Assembly (NCBI RefSeq): GCF_002631185.1
Contig: NZ_PDNU01000015.1
Location: 62,001-126,000, forward strand
DNA length: 64,000 nt
From: Teichococcus rhizosphaerae
GTDB lineage: Bacteria; Pseudomonadota; Alphaproteobacteria; Acetobacterales; Acetobacteraceae
Direction: 5' to 3'
Shown here: positions 63,160 to 64,000 of the stretch, piece after piece
Position numbering within the stretch: position 1 is the stretch's first letter
Layout: each line of letters begins with the position of its first letter
Notes under the pieces: model-generated
The model's input: the letters and a program-made list of their open reading frames with translations, nothing else
Told to the model about the DNA's origin: nothing
Database searches by the model: none
Made by a program: the position numbers and the translations under genes

Positions 63160-64000
63160 ATGGCCATCGGCCCGCGCCTGGACCTGCGGCACGCCCAGTC
63201 GCTGGTGATGACGCCGCAGCTGCGGCAGGCGATCAAGCTGCTGCAATCCTCCAACCTCGAGGTCATCGCCTTTGTCGAGGAGGAGCTGGAGCGCAACCCG
63301 CTGCTGGAGCGCGACGAGCGCCCCGACGGCCCGCCGGCCGATGCCCATGCCGGGCGCGAGCCGGCCGCGCCGCCGCCCGCCCCGGCCGACAGCTTCGAGA
63401 GCAGCACCGCCGCCGCCCTGCCACCCGAGGGAGACGCGCCGCTCGACATCCGCGACTGGTCGAACGTCTATGACGACGAGGCCCCGCGCGGCGGCCGCGC
63501 CGATTTCGACGAGGATGCGCGCGGCATCGAGGCGCTGGCGGCCGAGCGGCCGCGCAGCCTGCGCGAGGAGCTGGGCGAGCAGCTCCGCCTCACCTTCGCC
63601 GACCCGATGGACCGGATGATCGGCGCGCAGCTCATCGCGCTGCTCGACGCGGCGGGGCGGCTGCCGGCGCCGGATGCCGCCATCGCCGCCGCGCTGGGCT
63701 GCGCGGAGGCGCGGGTGGCGCGCATCCGCGCGCGCATGCAGCGCTTCGAGCCGGTGGGCATGTTCTGCCGCTCGCTCGGCGAGTGCCTGGCCGTGCAGCT
63801 GGCCGAGCGCGACCGGCTGGACCCCGCCATGGCCGCGCTGTTGCGGAACCTGGAGATGCTGGCGCGGCGCGACATGCGCGGGCTGATGCGCGCCTGCGGC
63901 GTCGATGCCGAGGACCTGGCCGACATGGTGGCCGAGCTGAGGCGCCTCGATCCCAAGCCCGGCGCCGGCTTCGACGCCGTTCCCGCCCCCTCGCTGGTGC
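63160..64000 (+). CDS. rpoN: RNA polymerase sigma-54 factor RpoN (partial, runs off the window)
   Basis: The first 280 codons of sigma-54 are visible. Region I is present (RLDLRHAQSLVMTPQLRQAI, KLLQSSNLEV), the Gln/Leu-rich domain that contacts activators and the -12 element. An acidic linker about 55-135 follows (region II), then the core-binding domain begins (LREELGEQLRLTF). The DNA-binding HTH and RpoN box lie beyond the window edge. It is downstream of lptB in the usual order for proteobacteria. Confidence 0.94.
   Translation, partial: MAIGPRLDLRHAQSLVMTPQLRQAIKLLQSSNLEVIAFVEEELERNPLLERDERPDGPPADAHAGREPAAPPPAPADSFESSTAAALPPEGDAPLDIRDWSNVYDDEAPRGGRADFDEDARGIEALAAERPRSLREELGEQLRLTFADPMDRMIGAQLIALLDAAGRLPAPDAAIAAALGCAEARVARIRARMQRFEPVGMFCRSLGECLAVQLAERDRLDPAMAALLRNLEMLARRDMRGLMRACGVDAEDLADMVAELRRLDPKPGAGFDAVPAPSLV

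Overview
The window is a compact, very GC-rich (roughly 70 % or more by eye) bacterial chromosome segment. It has short intergenic gaps, many ATGA/TGATG stop-start overlaps and no phage, transposon or CRISPR structure. Gene content and order (divergent hslVU and hisB, System I cytochrome c maturation, lptC-lptA-lptB-rpoN, xseB-ispA-dxs-tlyA) fit an alphaproteobacterium. I infer an acetic-acid-bacteria relative such as Roseomonas; this is inference from content, since no rRNA gene is present.

Region 1 (about 0.1-9.7 kb) is a surface-polysaccharide locus on the + strand. It encodes two DegT-type sugar aminotransferases, two GT4 glycosyltransferases, a UDP-GlcNAc 2-epimerase, a membrane-bound UDP-GlcNAc 4,6-dehydratase and a UDP-HexNAc 6-dehydrogenase, which together would make amino and uronic sugars of the bacillosamine and ManNAcA/GlcNAcA types. 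Region 2 (9.8-17.4 kb) is mixed metabolism and sensing: a mutarotase-like protein, PanE, a LOV-domain (blue-light) hybrid histidine kinase, acetyl-CoA synthetase, a Rieske protein, a secreted repeat protein, an EVE protein and a YciI protein. Region 3 (17.5-23.1 kb) is ccmCDEFGHI without ccmAB beside it.

Region 4 (23.3-35.5 kb) holds a VWA protein, a DUF3775 protein, BipA/TypA, an XRE-cupin regulator divergent from a peptide-type binding protein and an FAD oxidase, an AGE-type sugar isomerase, and the TrkA/TrkH potassium system. Region 5 (35.5-48.4 kb) is housekeeping: hrcA, hslUV, hisB-DUF2628-hisH, a GNAT protein, a PH-domain protein, a TusA-like protein, a histone-deacetylase-like hydrolase, then xseB-ispA-dxs-tlyA (isoprenoid precursor supply). 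Region 6 (48.5-64 kb) contains an unrecognised 407-aa protein, aroC, four small disordered proteins, fabI, pdxH coupled to a two-domain kinase, a universal stress protein, a VOC protein, an alpha/beta hydrolase, a quinone/enone reductase-type MDR protein, tRNA-Leu(CAG), RNase D, lptCAB and the start of rpoN.

The most distinctive signal not explained by gene content is a recurring class of short tandem duplications, with units of 11-17 bp and most often exactly 15 bp. They sit on or next to gene ends. In four cases (ccmI, the binding protein, the GNAT gene, the VOC gene) the duplicated unit contains the stop codon and recreates an in-frame stop 15 bp further on. In the UDP-sugar dehydrogenase and TrkA, 15-bp units are translated as repetitive C-terminal tails. 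The ccmC 5' end carries a 12-bp unit built around C8 tracts. These look like slippage products that may lengthen protein termini.
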